NCBI GenBank assembly: GCA_036676175.1 | Contig: JAKFDL010000048.1 | Location: forward strand, 1-8,149 | Source of the DNA: Methylotenera_A sp036676175 | Lineage (GTDB): Bacteria > Pseudomonadota > Gammaproteobacteria > Burkholderiales > Methylophilaceae | Length of the DNA stretch: 8,149 nt | Direction of reading: 5' to 3' | Part shown: positions 1 to 4,696 of the stretch, one piece after another | Layout of the letters: the number at the start of each line of letters is the position of its first letter | Position numbering within the stretch: the stretch's first letter is position 1 | Notes under the pieces: model-generated | Seen by the model: the letters and a program-made list of their open reading frames with translations, nothing else | Databases searched by the model: none | Told to the model about the DNA's origin: nothing | Translations under genes and position numbers: made by a program

Positions 1-19
1 CTTAATTCAAACGTTAGGC
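1..19 (+). repeat. Right end (L'-R') of an integron attC site
   Basis: The window opens with CTTAATTCAA followed by ACGTTAGGC. The last seven bases (13-19) fit the attC core consensus GTTRRRY. The TTAATTCAA stretch before it resembles the L' part of many known attC sites, such as that of the aadA cassettes. Integrase cuts such sites between G and TT, here 13/14. Only the 3' end is present because the window starts inside the site. A second GTTRRRY core lies one cassette length downstream at 340-346, which supports the reading. Confidence 0.6.
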
Positions 20-340
20 AGCGCATGAAAGATGCTCGCAACCGACTGAAGAATGCAGAGCTTCTATCGCTCATCGGGGCTTGCGTGGCTGCCGGCGGCA
101 TTGCCCTGTTCCTCCAATCCTGGCTAGAGCCGTTCAAGCTATTCCTCTTGCTCGGCGGTTTGGCGGTGCATGCGGCAGCGATGTTCTATCGACAGCGCCT
201 GGAGAGATCTGCGGGTAACGCGTTGACCCGCTGGGGAAAATGGCTGTACTGGTCTTGCTGGCTCATCCTGGCAATACTTGCCTTCTACATTTTGGCAGTT
301 GGTCCCTAGCCGGTCCGCTGCCTGCCAGTTCATTCAAGCG
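14..340 (+). mobile_element. Putative integron gene cassette (about 327 bp)
   Basis: The segment between two GTTRRRY core sites (13-19 and 340-346) carries one open reading frame on the strand expected for a cassette. Only 11 bases separate the recombination point from the start codon, and the stop codon lies close to the distal core. This is the compact layout of integron cassettes. Base composition agrees with transfer: a hand count gives about 62% G+C in 61-180 and about 33% in 361-420 just outside. No integrase gene is in the window; it would lie to the left if the array is a standard one. The distal attC looks incomplete, so the cassette may no longer be excisable. Confidence 0.55.
25..309 (+). 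CDS. Cassette-borne small membrane protein, unknown function
   Basis: This 94-residue protein is mostly membrane. Three hydrophobic segments are visible at about residues 13-31, 36-54 and 73-92, joined by a basic loop (55-72, rich in Arg and Lys). The basic N-terminus and the basic second loop predict a cytoplasmic N-terminus and a periplasmic C-terminus. There is no signal peptide and no catalytic motif I recognise. Similar small membrane proteins are often carried as orphan integron cassettes in Proteobacteria; that is family-level memory, not a search result. The start is the first ATG after the recombination point, and the only ribosome-binding element is a weak AGG in the core site itself. 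Expression would depend on an upstream promoter in the array. Codon use is more GC-rich than in all other genes here. Confidence 0.6.
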   Translation: MKDARNRLKNAELLSLIGACVAAGGIALFLQSWLEPFKLFLLLGGLAVHAAAMFYRQRLERSAGNALTRWGKWLYWSCWLILAILAFYILAVGP

Positions 341-346
341 TTAGAC
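304..346 (+). repeat. attC-like site at the cassette's distal end, probably degenerate
   Basis: The 3' half is good: TTCATTCAAGC runs into GTTAGAC (340-346), a GTTRRRY core with a typical neighbouring L box. The 5' half is poor. The expected RYYYAAC partner core is represented only by something like CCCTAGC (304-310), which overlaps the gene's stop codon. I could not draw the long imperfect bottom-strand hairpin that a full attC forms. At about 43 bases it is also shorter than usual attC sites. It may be a truncated or recombined site marking the frozen end of the array. Confidence 0.45.
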
Positions 347-412
347 ATCAAAATACTTCTAAATATTTACCCTGTGACCCGCATGAATATTGCCTCTCAT
401 GGTATGTTTAAA

Positions 413-1051
413 TCAGTTTAAATAGCCTAGTTCTTTCAATTTTTCACCAAACTTCTCACTGACCACCGCATAGCCTTTTGCATTTGCATGTATTTGGTCG
501 GCTTTTAAAGCTCTATCTGAAAGTACATCTGAAAACACATCTGCTATTAGTGGTGTATTGGTTTCTTTGGCCAGCTTTTCATACAAAGGATGATCGGACA
601 AACTGCCAACCGCCGCCTTAAACGGGCTAATTTCTGGAATAGCCACCAAAATAGCCTGAATACCTTGTGCTTTGGCAAGCCCCAATATGCTATTTAAGTT
701 CTGCGCAATCTCCATGGGCGAGGTTTGATGCAGCAAATCGTTACCACCCAACTCTACTATCAGTAACTTTGGTTGGTAAACTTCCAGCAAATCTGGCAAC
801 CGCGCTAACCCCCCTGCTGTGGTGTCACCTGGCACGCCTTCATTAATAATATTCCAGCCTGTGGTTTTAGTTAATAAGCTTGGGTAATCCTCAGCTTTAT
901 TTGCACCAGTACCGTAACTTAAACTATCGCCCAATATCAAAACAGTTGCGCCGGCAGGAATAGCAGGATATTTTTGTATATCTTTGCCACAGCTGGCTAA
1001 TGCAAAAATAAATAGCAGTGTAGAAAAAAATAGATAGATGAGTTTTTTCAT
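413..1051 (-). CDS. tesA: TesA-like SGNH esterase/lysophospholipase, lipoprotein form
   Basis: This 212-residue protein is a GDSL/SGNH hydrolase of the TesA arylesterase/thioesterase/lysophospholipase type. All four SGNH blocks are visible: GDSLS at 41-45 with nucleophile Ser43, the oxyanion Gly75 in the block II loop, GGND at 102-105 (Asn104), and DQIH at 185-188 (Asp185, His188). The N-terminus is a signal sequence ending in a lipobox, Leu18-Ala-Ser-Cys21, so the mature protein should be lipid-anchored. Gly22 after the cysteine gives no inner-membrane retention signal, which suggests the outer membrane facing the periplasm. E. coli TesA is soluble and periplasmic, so the anchor is a difference. 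ATG 1051 has an AAGG 8 bases upstream. The gene lies alone downstream of the erpA terminator and faces the integron cassette. The exact substrate cannot be read from sequence. Confidence 0.85.
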   Translation of the reverse strand: MKKLIYLFFSTLLFIFALASCGKDIQKYPAIPAGATVLILGDSLSYGTGANKAEDYPSLLTKTTGWNIINEGVPGDTTAGGLARLPDLLEVYQPKLLIVELGGNDLLHQTSPMEIAQNLNSILGLAKAQGIQAILVAIPEISPFKAAVGSLSDHPLYEKLAKETNTPLIADVFSDVLSDRALKADQIHANAKGYAVVSEKFGEKLKELGYLN

Positions 1052-1067
1052 TCTCTACGCCTTAAAA

Positions 1068-1073
1068 ATTATA
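1068..1073 (-). promoter_or_regulatory. Possible -10 box of the tesA promoter
   Basis: A perfect TATAAT on the minus strand lies 16 bases upstream of the tesA ATG and after the erpA terminator, where a new promoter would be needed. The best -35 at 17-bp spacing is TAAAGA (1096-1091), only half matching. A start near 1061 would leave a very short leader that clips the AAGG ribosome-binding site. The box is therefore suggestive only. Confidence 0.3.
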
Positions 1074-1133
1074 AAACAATGCCGCCAGAATCTTTATGGA
1101 TATTGGTTTGCAGGGCATCTGTAATTTACAATA

Positions 1134-1160
1134 AAAAAGCCAAGCAACGGCTTGGCTTTT
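1134..1160 (-). terminator. Rho-independent terminator of the argC-erpA block
   Basis: A perfect 11-bp stem (1135-1145 with 1150-1160, core AAGCCAAGC/GCTTGGCTT) closes a four-base loop. On the minus strand it is followed by a run of T, and it begins 17 bases after the erpA stop. Because the stem ends in A-runs on one side and T-runs on the other, it could also work in the plus direction, shielding erpA from transcripts coming from the left. Confidence 0.85.
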
Positions 1161-1177
1161 ATTACGCGATTAATCAA

Positions 1178-1543
1178 TTAAACTGAAAATGAGCTACCGC
1201 AGCCACAAGTGCTTTGCGCTTGCGGGTTACGAATCACAAATTGTGAGCCTTGCAGATTATCCTGATAATCAATCTCTGCACCCATTAAATATTGCAAGCT
1301 CATTGGATCGATTAATAGCGTGACAGTATCTTTCATCACTTGCGTGTCGTCGTCATTCACTTCTTCTTCAAACGTAAAACCGTATTGAAAGCCTGAACAG
1401 CCACCACCGCTGACAAACACGCGGAGTTTAAGGTCTGGTGAGCCTTCTTCTTCTATCAGCTCTTTCACTTTTTTGGCTGCGTTATCGGTAAAGATAAGCG
1501 GGGTTGGCATTTCAATATCTTGCAGGTCGGCTACTGTATTCAT
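1178..1543 (-). CDS. erpA: Iron-sulfur cluster insertion protein ErpA (A-type carrier)
   Basis: This 121-residue A-type Fe-S carrier receives clusters from the ISC machinery and passes them to apo-enzymes in the cytosol. The three ligand cysteines of the HesB/IscA fold are present: Cys49 in the SGGGCSGFQY segment and Cys113/Cys115 in the C-terminal TCGCGSSF motif. The family-typical FEEE and the region around residues 78-104 are also intact. Length is normal for ErpA (114-122). ATG 1543 is supported by a strong AAGGAGT ribosome-binding site (1555-1549) five bases upstream. It is the last gene of the argC/bactofilin block, 94 bases after the bactofilin, with the terminator following. That gap is the largest inside the block and may hold its own promoter, but I saw no convincing -35/-10 pair. 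Linkage to argC rather than to isc genes favours erpA over iscA. Confidence 0.93.
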   Translation of the reverse strand: MNTVADLQDIEMPTPLIFTDNAAKKVKELIEEEGSPDLKLRVFVSGGGCSGFQYGFTFEEEVNDDDTQVMKDTVTLLIDPMSLQYLMGAEIDYQDNLQGSQFVIRNPQAQSTCGCGSSFSV

Positions 1544-1637
1544 GGTTGACTCCTTAAACTACTTTAATCTCTGACTATAAGTTGGGGCTAATGTTCAAAT
1601 TACAATGGTGCTTATTTACACGGCTTAAATCTAAAAG

Positions 1638-2021
1638 TTATTGCGGTTCTTCTTGCATATTATCACCCATATACACCAGCTTACCTTCTATCACCGCGCC
1701 TGTGTGCATCTCGAGCGATTTGTAGTGTAAATCACCCGTGATGCGCGCTTTAGTTTGCAGCTCGATAAAGTGGCTGGATTTAACTGTGCCAATCACTTTG
1801 CCATTCAATACAATTTTTGCAGCGGTTACGGCACCTTCTATACGGCCGTGTTCGCTTAATATCAAGGTACTTGGGTTGCCATTTTGCTCGGCTACATCGC
1901 CCTGAATAGCGCCGTCTACACGTAAACCACCATTAAAACTTAAATCGCCTTCTATGCGTGTATCGCCACCCACCAGAGTATCGATACGGTTATCTATTTT
2001 GTTGGCTTTTTTAAAAAACAT
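1638..2021 (-). CDS. Bactofilin family cytoskeletal protein
   Basis: This 127-residue protein is a bactofilin (polymer-forming, formerly DUF583). Residues about 15-116 are a string of short strands with repeating Gly-x-Ile/Val-x-Gly steps (for example IEGDL, VDGAIQGDV, IEGAV, ITGDL, IEGKL), the pattern of the compact right-handed beta-helix. Bactofilins polymerise without nucleotide on the inner face of the membrane and act as scaffolds for envelope enzymes or polar structures. The N-terminus MFFKKANK resembles the short membrane-targeting sequence described for other bactofilins. The C-terminal tail is short and acidic. ATG 2021 has GAGG at 2032-2029. It sits 26 bases downstream of the DUF6776-like gene and is likely co-transcribed with argC. 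No M23 peptidase gene neighbours it here, so its cargo is unknown. Confidence 0.88.
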   Translation of the reverse strand: MFFKKANKIDNRIDTLVGGDTRIEGDLSFNGGLRVDGAIQGDVAEQNGNPSTLILSEHGRIEGAVTAAKIVLNGKVIGTVKSSHFIELQTKARITGDLHYKSLEMHTGAVIEGKLVYMGDNMQEEPQ

Positions 2022-2047
2022 TACTTATCCTCGTACCTTAAACAGTG

Positions 2048-2410
2048 CTAATTTGACCTTTTGCCCAACATATTTTTATAAAAGAATAATTCTTCTTTTG
2101 TTTTAATGTTGTCATCTTGAACGCTTGCAAGCTCTTTGGCAAGCGTATTGTTAGTGGCCAACTCTACCTGTAGCTCGCGTTGCGCACCCACTAATTTAGA
2201 TTGCAAGTCTTTATTTTCTTGTGTGGCTTGTACAAGTTTTTCCCGAATGTTCTCATTATCGTGCAACATCCAATAGGCAATGGCATAGCCCAAAACCACA
2301 CACAACAATGCCAGCAAGATTCTAAAATACCAGGGCCGCTGCGAACGCACCGCCACTTGTTTGGCGGTGAGTCCAAAGTGACGGCGAATATTACGGCGGA
2401 CTGGTTTCAC
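2048..2410 (-). CDS. DUF6776-like single-pass membrane coiled-coil protein, short form
   Basis: This 120-residue protein has a basic cytoplasmic N-terminus (1-27), one membrane helix at about 29-49, and a coiled-coil-like segment rich in Glu, Lys, Gln and Leu (52-110), ending soon after ELFFYKNML. The position between argC and a bactofilin and the helix/coil layout match DUF6776 proteins. As I remember them, those continue after an equivalent ELxFY/ELxFF segment with a C-terminal beta-rich domain of roughly 100 residues, which is absent here. Translation starts at GTG (2410); the only ribosome-binding candidate is a poor AAGG overlapping the argC stop, and no in-frame ATG exists before the membrane helix. 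The gene follows argC by 14 bases, so translational coupling is plausible. Function is unknown; a link to the bactofilin is suggested only by position. Confidence 0.75.
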   Translation of the reverse strand: MKPVRRNIRRHFGLTAKQVAVRSQRPWYFRILLALLCVVLGYAIAYWMLHDNENIREKLVQATQENKDLQSKLVGAQRELQVELATNNTLAKELASVQDDNIKTKEELFFYKNMLGKRSN

Positions 2411-2424
2411 GTTTTATTTAGGCC

Positions 2425-3477
2425 TTATGGTAAAAGTGGCACGACTTGTAAACCCGCGTTCTCGGCAATGCCAAACATAATATTCATATTTTGCACCGCT
2501 TGGCCTGCTGCGCCTTTTACTAAGTTATCTTGCACGACGATGATCGTTAAGTATCCTGTATCGGCTTGTTTATGCAAGGCAATACGTAATTGGTTGGCAC
2601 CTCGCACGGAACGTGTTTCGGGCAAGTTGCCAGCGGGTAATACATCAACGAATTGTTCGTTTTCATAGCGCTTTTCATACAAAGCCTGCAAATCAAGACC
2701 GTTGGCTTTTGTAGAAAGTTTCACATAAATCGTCGAAAGCATGCCGCGTATCATCGGTACCAAGTGCGGCACAAAAATAAACTGTAATTGCTCACCCGCC
2801 AATTTAGTTAATTCTGCATGTATTTCAGGGTGATGCCTGTGCCCCGCCACACCATAAGCTTTCATATTATCGCTGGCTTCTGCAAACAGGGAAGCCACTT
2901 CAGCTTTTCTACCAGCGCCAGACACACCAGATTTTGCATCGGCAATAACAGGCACGGACAGATCAATCAAACCTTGTTCTAGTAATGGCGCTAAGCCCAA
3001 TAAAACAGTGGTGGGATAGCAACCTGGGTTACCAATCACCTTGGCGTGTTTAACCTGCTCGCGATACAGCTCTGGGATACCGTATACGGCATCTTTTAGA
3101 ATATTGGCACAACTATGCGGCATTTTGTACCATTGCTCAAACACGGCTACATCTTGCAGCCTAAAATCGGCAGCCAGATCGATGACTTTAACACCAGCTG
3201 CCAATAACGCTGGTGTTTGCGACATGGCTACGCCATGTGGCGTAGCAAAAAATACCACATCGCATGCATTTAAATTGGCCGTTGCAGGGTCGGTAAATAC
3301 TAAATTAACCAGCCCACGCAAGCTTGGAAACATATCGGCTACAGGCAGACCTGCATCACCACGCGAGGTGATCGCAGTCATTTCGACTTGCGGGTGCAAT
3401 GCCAATAGGCGCAACAGCTCAACACCCGTATAACCAGTGCCGCCAACAATGCCTACTTTAATTTTTGAACTTTGCAT
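2425..3477 (-). CDS. argC: N-acetyl-gamma-glutamyl-phosphate reductase
   Basis: ArgC catalyses the NADPH-dependent reduction of N-acetyl-glutamyl-phosphate to the semialdehyde, the third step of arginine synthesis, in the cytosol. With the ATG at 3477 the protein has 350 residues, in the range of the long ArgC type. Visible signatures are the dinucleotide-binding GGTGYTG (12-18), the catalytic Cys153 in GNPGCYPT (149-156), the AGHRHHPEI segment (211-219) with the active-site histidine, and the KGAAGQAVQNMN motif (321-332). An in-frame TTG at 3495 would add six residues; I prefer the ATG because the family normally begins just before IKVGIVGGTGYTG and the TTG has no better ribosome-binding site. 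The gene follows the rpsI terminator and leads the argC-DUF6776-bactofilin-erpA block. No clear promoter was found in the 33 bases between them. Confidence 0.95.
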   Translation of the reverse strand: MQSSKIKVGIVGGTGYTGVELLRLLALHPQVEMTAITSRGDAGLPVADMFPSLRGLVNLVFTDPATANLNACDVVFFATPHGVAMSQTPALLAAGVKVIDLAADFRLQDVAVFEQWYKMPHSCANILKDAVYGIPELYREQVKHAKVIGNPGCYPTTVLLGLAPLLEQGLIDLSVPVIADAKSGVSGAGRKAEVASLFAEASDNMKAYGVAGHRHHPEIHAELTKLAGEQLQFIFVPHLVPMIRGMLSTIYVKLSTKANGLDLQALYEKRYENEQFVDVLPAGNLPETRSVRGANQLRIALHKQADTGYLTIIVVQDNLVKGAAGQAVQNMNIMFGIAENAGLQVVPLLP

Positions 3478-3510
3478 AATATTTAATAATACCAAACTTA
3501 CTATATAAAT

Positions 3511-3538
3511 AAAAAAGGCCGCTAACGCGACCTTTTTT
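3511..3538 (-). terminator. Rho-independent terminator after rpsI
   Basis: AAAAAAGG (3511-3518) pairs with CCTTTTTT (3531-3538). One C/A mismatch and an inner CGC/GCG pair close a four-base TAAC loop. On the minus strand it lies 19 bases past the rpsI stop and ends in a T-run. Its end is only about 33 bases from the argC start, so incomplete termination would feed argC and the genes beyond it. Confidence 0.75.
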
Positions 3539-3557
3539 ATTACTAGACGCCTTAATA

Positions 3558-3950
3558 TTAGCGTTTAGAGAATTGTTTGCGGCGACGCGCTTTACGTAAG
3601 CCCACTTTTTTACGCTCTACTTCACGTGCATCACGAGTTACAAAACCAGCTTGCGACAAAGCACTTTTTAGCGCCGCATCGTAATCAATCAAGGCACGCG
3701 TAATGCCGTGACGCACTGCACCAGCCTGACCAGATTCACCGCCACCAATTACGTTGACCATGATGTCAAAGCTAGTGGTGTTTTCTGTTAGCTCTAGTGG
3801 TTGACGTAAAATCATGCGTGAAGTCACGCGTGAGAAATATTCATCCACGGGCTTATCATTCACAATGATATTGCCTTTACCTGTTTTTAAAAACACGCGC
3901 GCTACTGAGCTTTTGCGGCGGCCTGTACCATAATTATATTTACCAATCAT
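3558..3950 (-). CDS. rpsI: 30S ribosomal protein S9
   Basis: S9 has the usual length of 130 residues. The N-terminal YGTGRRKSSVARVFLK segment, the central GGGESGQAGAVRHGI segment (about 69-83), and the basic C-terminal tail ending in KRKARRRKQFSKR-type residues are all present. The extreme C-terminal Ser-Lys-Arg reaches into the P site and contacts tRNA in known ribosomes. The start at 3950 follows AAGG (3964-3961) with ten bases of spacing. It lies 25 bases after rplM in the universal rplM-rpsI order and is followed by a hairpin terminator. Confidence 0.97.
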   Translation of the reverse strand: MIGKYNYGTGRRKSSVARVFLKTGKGNIIVNDKPVDEYFSRVTSRMILRQPLELTENTTSFDIMVNVIGGGESGQAGAVRHGITRALIDYDAALKSALSQAGFVTRDAREVERKKVGLRKARRRKQFSKR

Positions 3951-3975
3951 TCTGGGTTTACCTTAATTGTAAGTG

Positions 3976-4419
3976 CTAAATAGTCAACGCTTTTGGTTGT
4001 TGTGCTGCGTGTTCATGCTTGTCGCCAGCATAAACTTTCATTTTTTTAATCATTGCATAGCCCAAAGGGCCTTTTGGCAACATGCCTTTTACCGCTTTTT
4101 CTAATGCGCGACCTGGGAACTTGTCTTGCATTTTAGAGAATGTTGTTGTACTGATGCCGCCTGGGTAACCAGAGTGGCTGTGATATAGCTTGCCTTCAGC
4201 CTTAGCGCCTGTGACTTTAATTTTGTCCGCATTGATTACAACAATGTAATCACCTGTGTCCGCATGTGGCGTATAAATGGTTTTATGTTTACCGCGCAAA
4301 CGGTGCGCACATGCACTTGCCAAGCGGCCTAGTACTAAATCGGTTGCGTCAATCACAAACCAATCACGTTGCACTTCATGTGATTTAGCAGAAAAAGTTT
4401 TGCCAGAAAAAATATTCAT
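3976..4419 (-). CDS. rplM: 50S ribosomal protein L13
   Basis: L13 is an early-assembly protein of the large subunit. From the ATG at 4419 it has 147 residues, against about 142 in E. coli, with the family segments KTFSAK, RDWFVIDAT, VLGRLAS, GDYIVVINA, GYPGG and MLPKGPLGYAM in order. The five extra residues sit before KTFSAK. A GTG at 4437 would add six more; I reject it because it falls inside a leader hairpin, whereas the ATG has GGA (4431-4429) nine bases upstream just after that hairpin. The gene heads the rplM-rpsI operon and has a consensus promoter upstream. L13 is known in E. coli to repress translation of its own operon. Confidence 0.96.
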   Translation of the reverse strand: MNIFSGKTFSAKSHEVQRDWFVIDATDLVLGRLASACAHRLRGKHKTIYTPHADTGDYIVVINADKIKVTGAKAEGKLYHSHSGYPGGISTTTFSKMQDKFPGRALEKAVKGMLPKGPLGYAMIKKMKVYAGDKHEHAAQQPKALTI

Positions 4420-4431
4420 ATTCAAAAATCC

Positions 4432-4456
4432 AAGCACTATGCCAATTGCATAGCTT
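4432..4456 (-). promoter_or_regulatory. Leader hairpin of rplM, candidate L13 autoregulatory site
   Basis: In the transcript leader, CTATGC (minus strand, 4453-4448) pairs with GCATAG (4442-4437) around a five-base loop. The stem extends through AAG/CTT after a two-base bulge, giving about nine base pairs. It ends at 4432, directly beside the GGA ribosome-binding element (4431-4429). Such a placement suits a site at which L13 could block ribosome entry, as established for E. coli rplM-rpsI; equivalence here is inference. Confidence 0.5.
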
Positions 4457-4475
4457 TAAAAAATCAAGAGGGCGG

Positions 4476-4505
4476 ATTATATGCTTTTGCTGTAAAGCTT
4501 GTCAA
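4476..4505 (-). promoter_or_regulatory. Consensus sigma-70 promoter of rplM-rpsI
   Basis: On the minus strand a perfect -35 TTGACA (4505-4500) and a perfect -10 TATAAT (4481-4476) are separated by 18 bases. The predicted start is near 4469, giving a leader of about 50 bases. The bases just after the -10 (CCGCCC) form a GC-rich discriminator, as in promoters inhibited by ppGpp/DksA. The sequence upstream of the -35 is AT-rich and could act as an UP element. Confidence 0.88.
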
Positions 4506-4509
4506 TTAT

Positions 4510-4532
4510 AAAGCGTGGATTATTTGCGCTTT
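4510..4532. promoter_or_regulatory. Dyad AAAGCG-N11-CGCTTT in the divergent control region
   Basis: Two perfect six-base inverted arms (4510-4515 and 4527-4532) flank an 11-base spacer. The centre is about 103 bases upstream of the predicted sigma-54 start of the FimV-like gene, a usual enhancer distance. It is also about 52 bases upstream of the rplM start, the UP-element zone. It could be an activator site or chance; no binding protein can be named. Confidence 0.25.
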
Positions 4533-4597
4533 TTTATTTAACCAGTAATTCAACTATATAAACCAGGCAAAAATAAGCTTTCAGACGATATTTAAGT

Positions 4598-4613
4598 TGG
4601 CACGCAGATTGCT
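4598..4613 (+). promoter_or_regulatory. Sigma-54 (RpoN) -24/-12 promoter of the FimV-like gene
   Basis: TGGCACG, four bases, then TTGCT matches the sigma-54 consensus TGGCACG-N4-TTGCW at every fixed position, with the GG and GC dinucleotides ten bases apart. It points to the FimV-like gene, with a predicted start near 4624 and a leader of about 73 bases. An overlapping sigma-70 reading (TTGGCA, 17 bases, CATATA) is possible but its -10 is weak. Confidence 0.75.
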
Positions 4614-4696
4614 AATACCCATATATCAGGTGTCATTAAAGACATTTTCTAAATACTAATGAACTAGCTTTTGTACTTGATGAATAGGTAAACACC

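Noticed and set aside
347..412. Terminator for tesA
   Set aside because: Only five-base stems (such as CATGA/TCATG) without a following T-run were found.
1544..1637. Possible erpA promoter or IscR site in the bactofilin-erpA gap
   Set aside because: TTGAAC and TATAGT occur but at 13-base spacing, and no convincing IscR motif could be aligned.
2201..2668. Plus-strand open frame of 155 codons across the argC/DUF6776-like junction
   Set aside because: It lies antisense to two well-supported genes, has a composition typical of a reverse-frame shadow and no recognisable domain or ribosome-binding site.
574..2683. Shared string GCTTTTCATACAAAG in tesA (near 575) and argC (near 2670)
   Set aside because: Both copies encode Leu-Tyr-Glu-Lys in the same frame, so codon coincidence explains it; it is not a dispersed repeat.
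3041..3433. Plus-strand open frame antisense to argC
   Set aside because: It is Ser/Thr/Ala/Cys-rich shadow coding opposite a strongly conserved enzyme, with no motif.
3475..3495. Upstream TTG start for argC (3495)
   Set aside because: It would add six residues ahead of the normal family start without a better ribosome-binding site; the ATG at 3477 is preferred.
4510..4540. AAAGCG/CGCTTT plus T-run read as a plus-strand terminator
   Set aside because: The stem is only six pairs with an 11-base loop and no plus-strand gene lies upstream to terminate; it is listed instead as a possible regulatory dyad.
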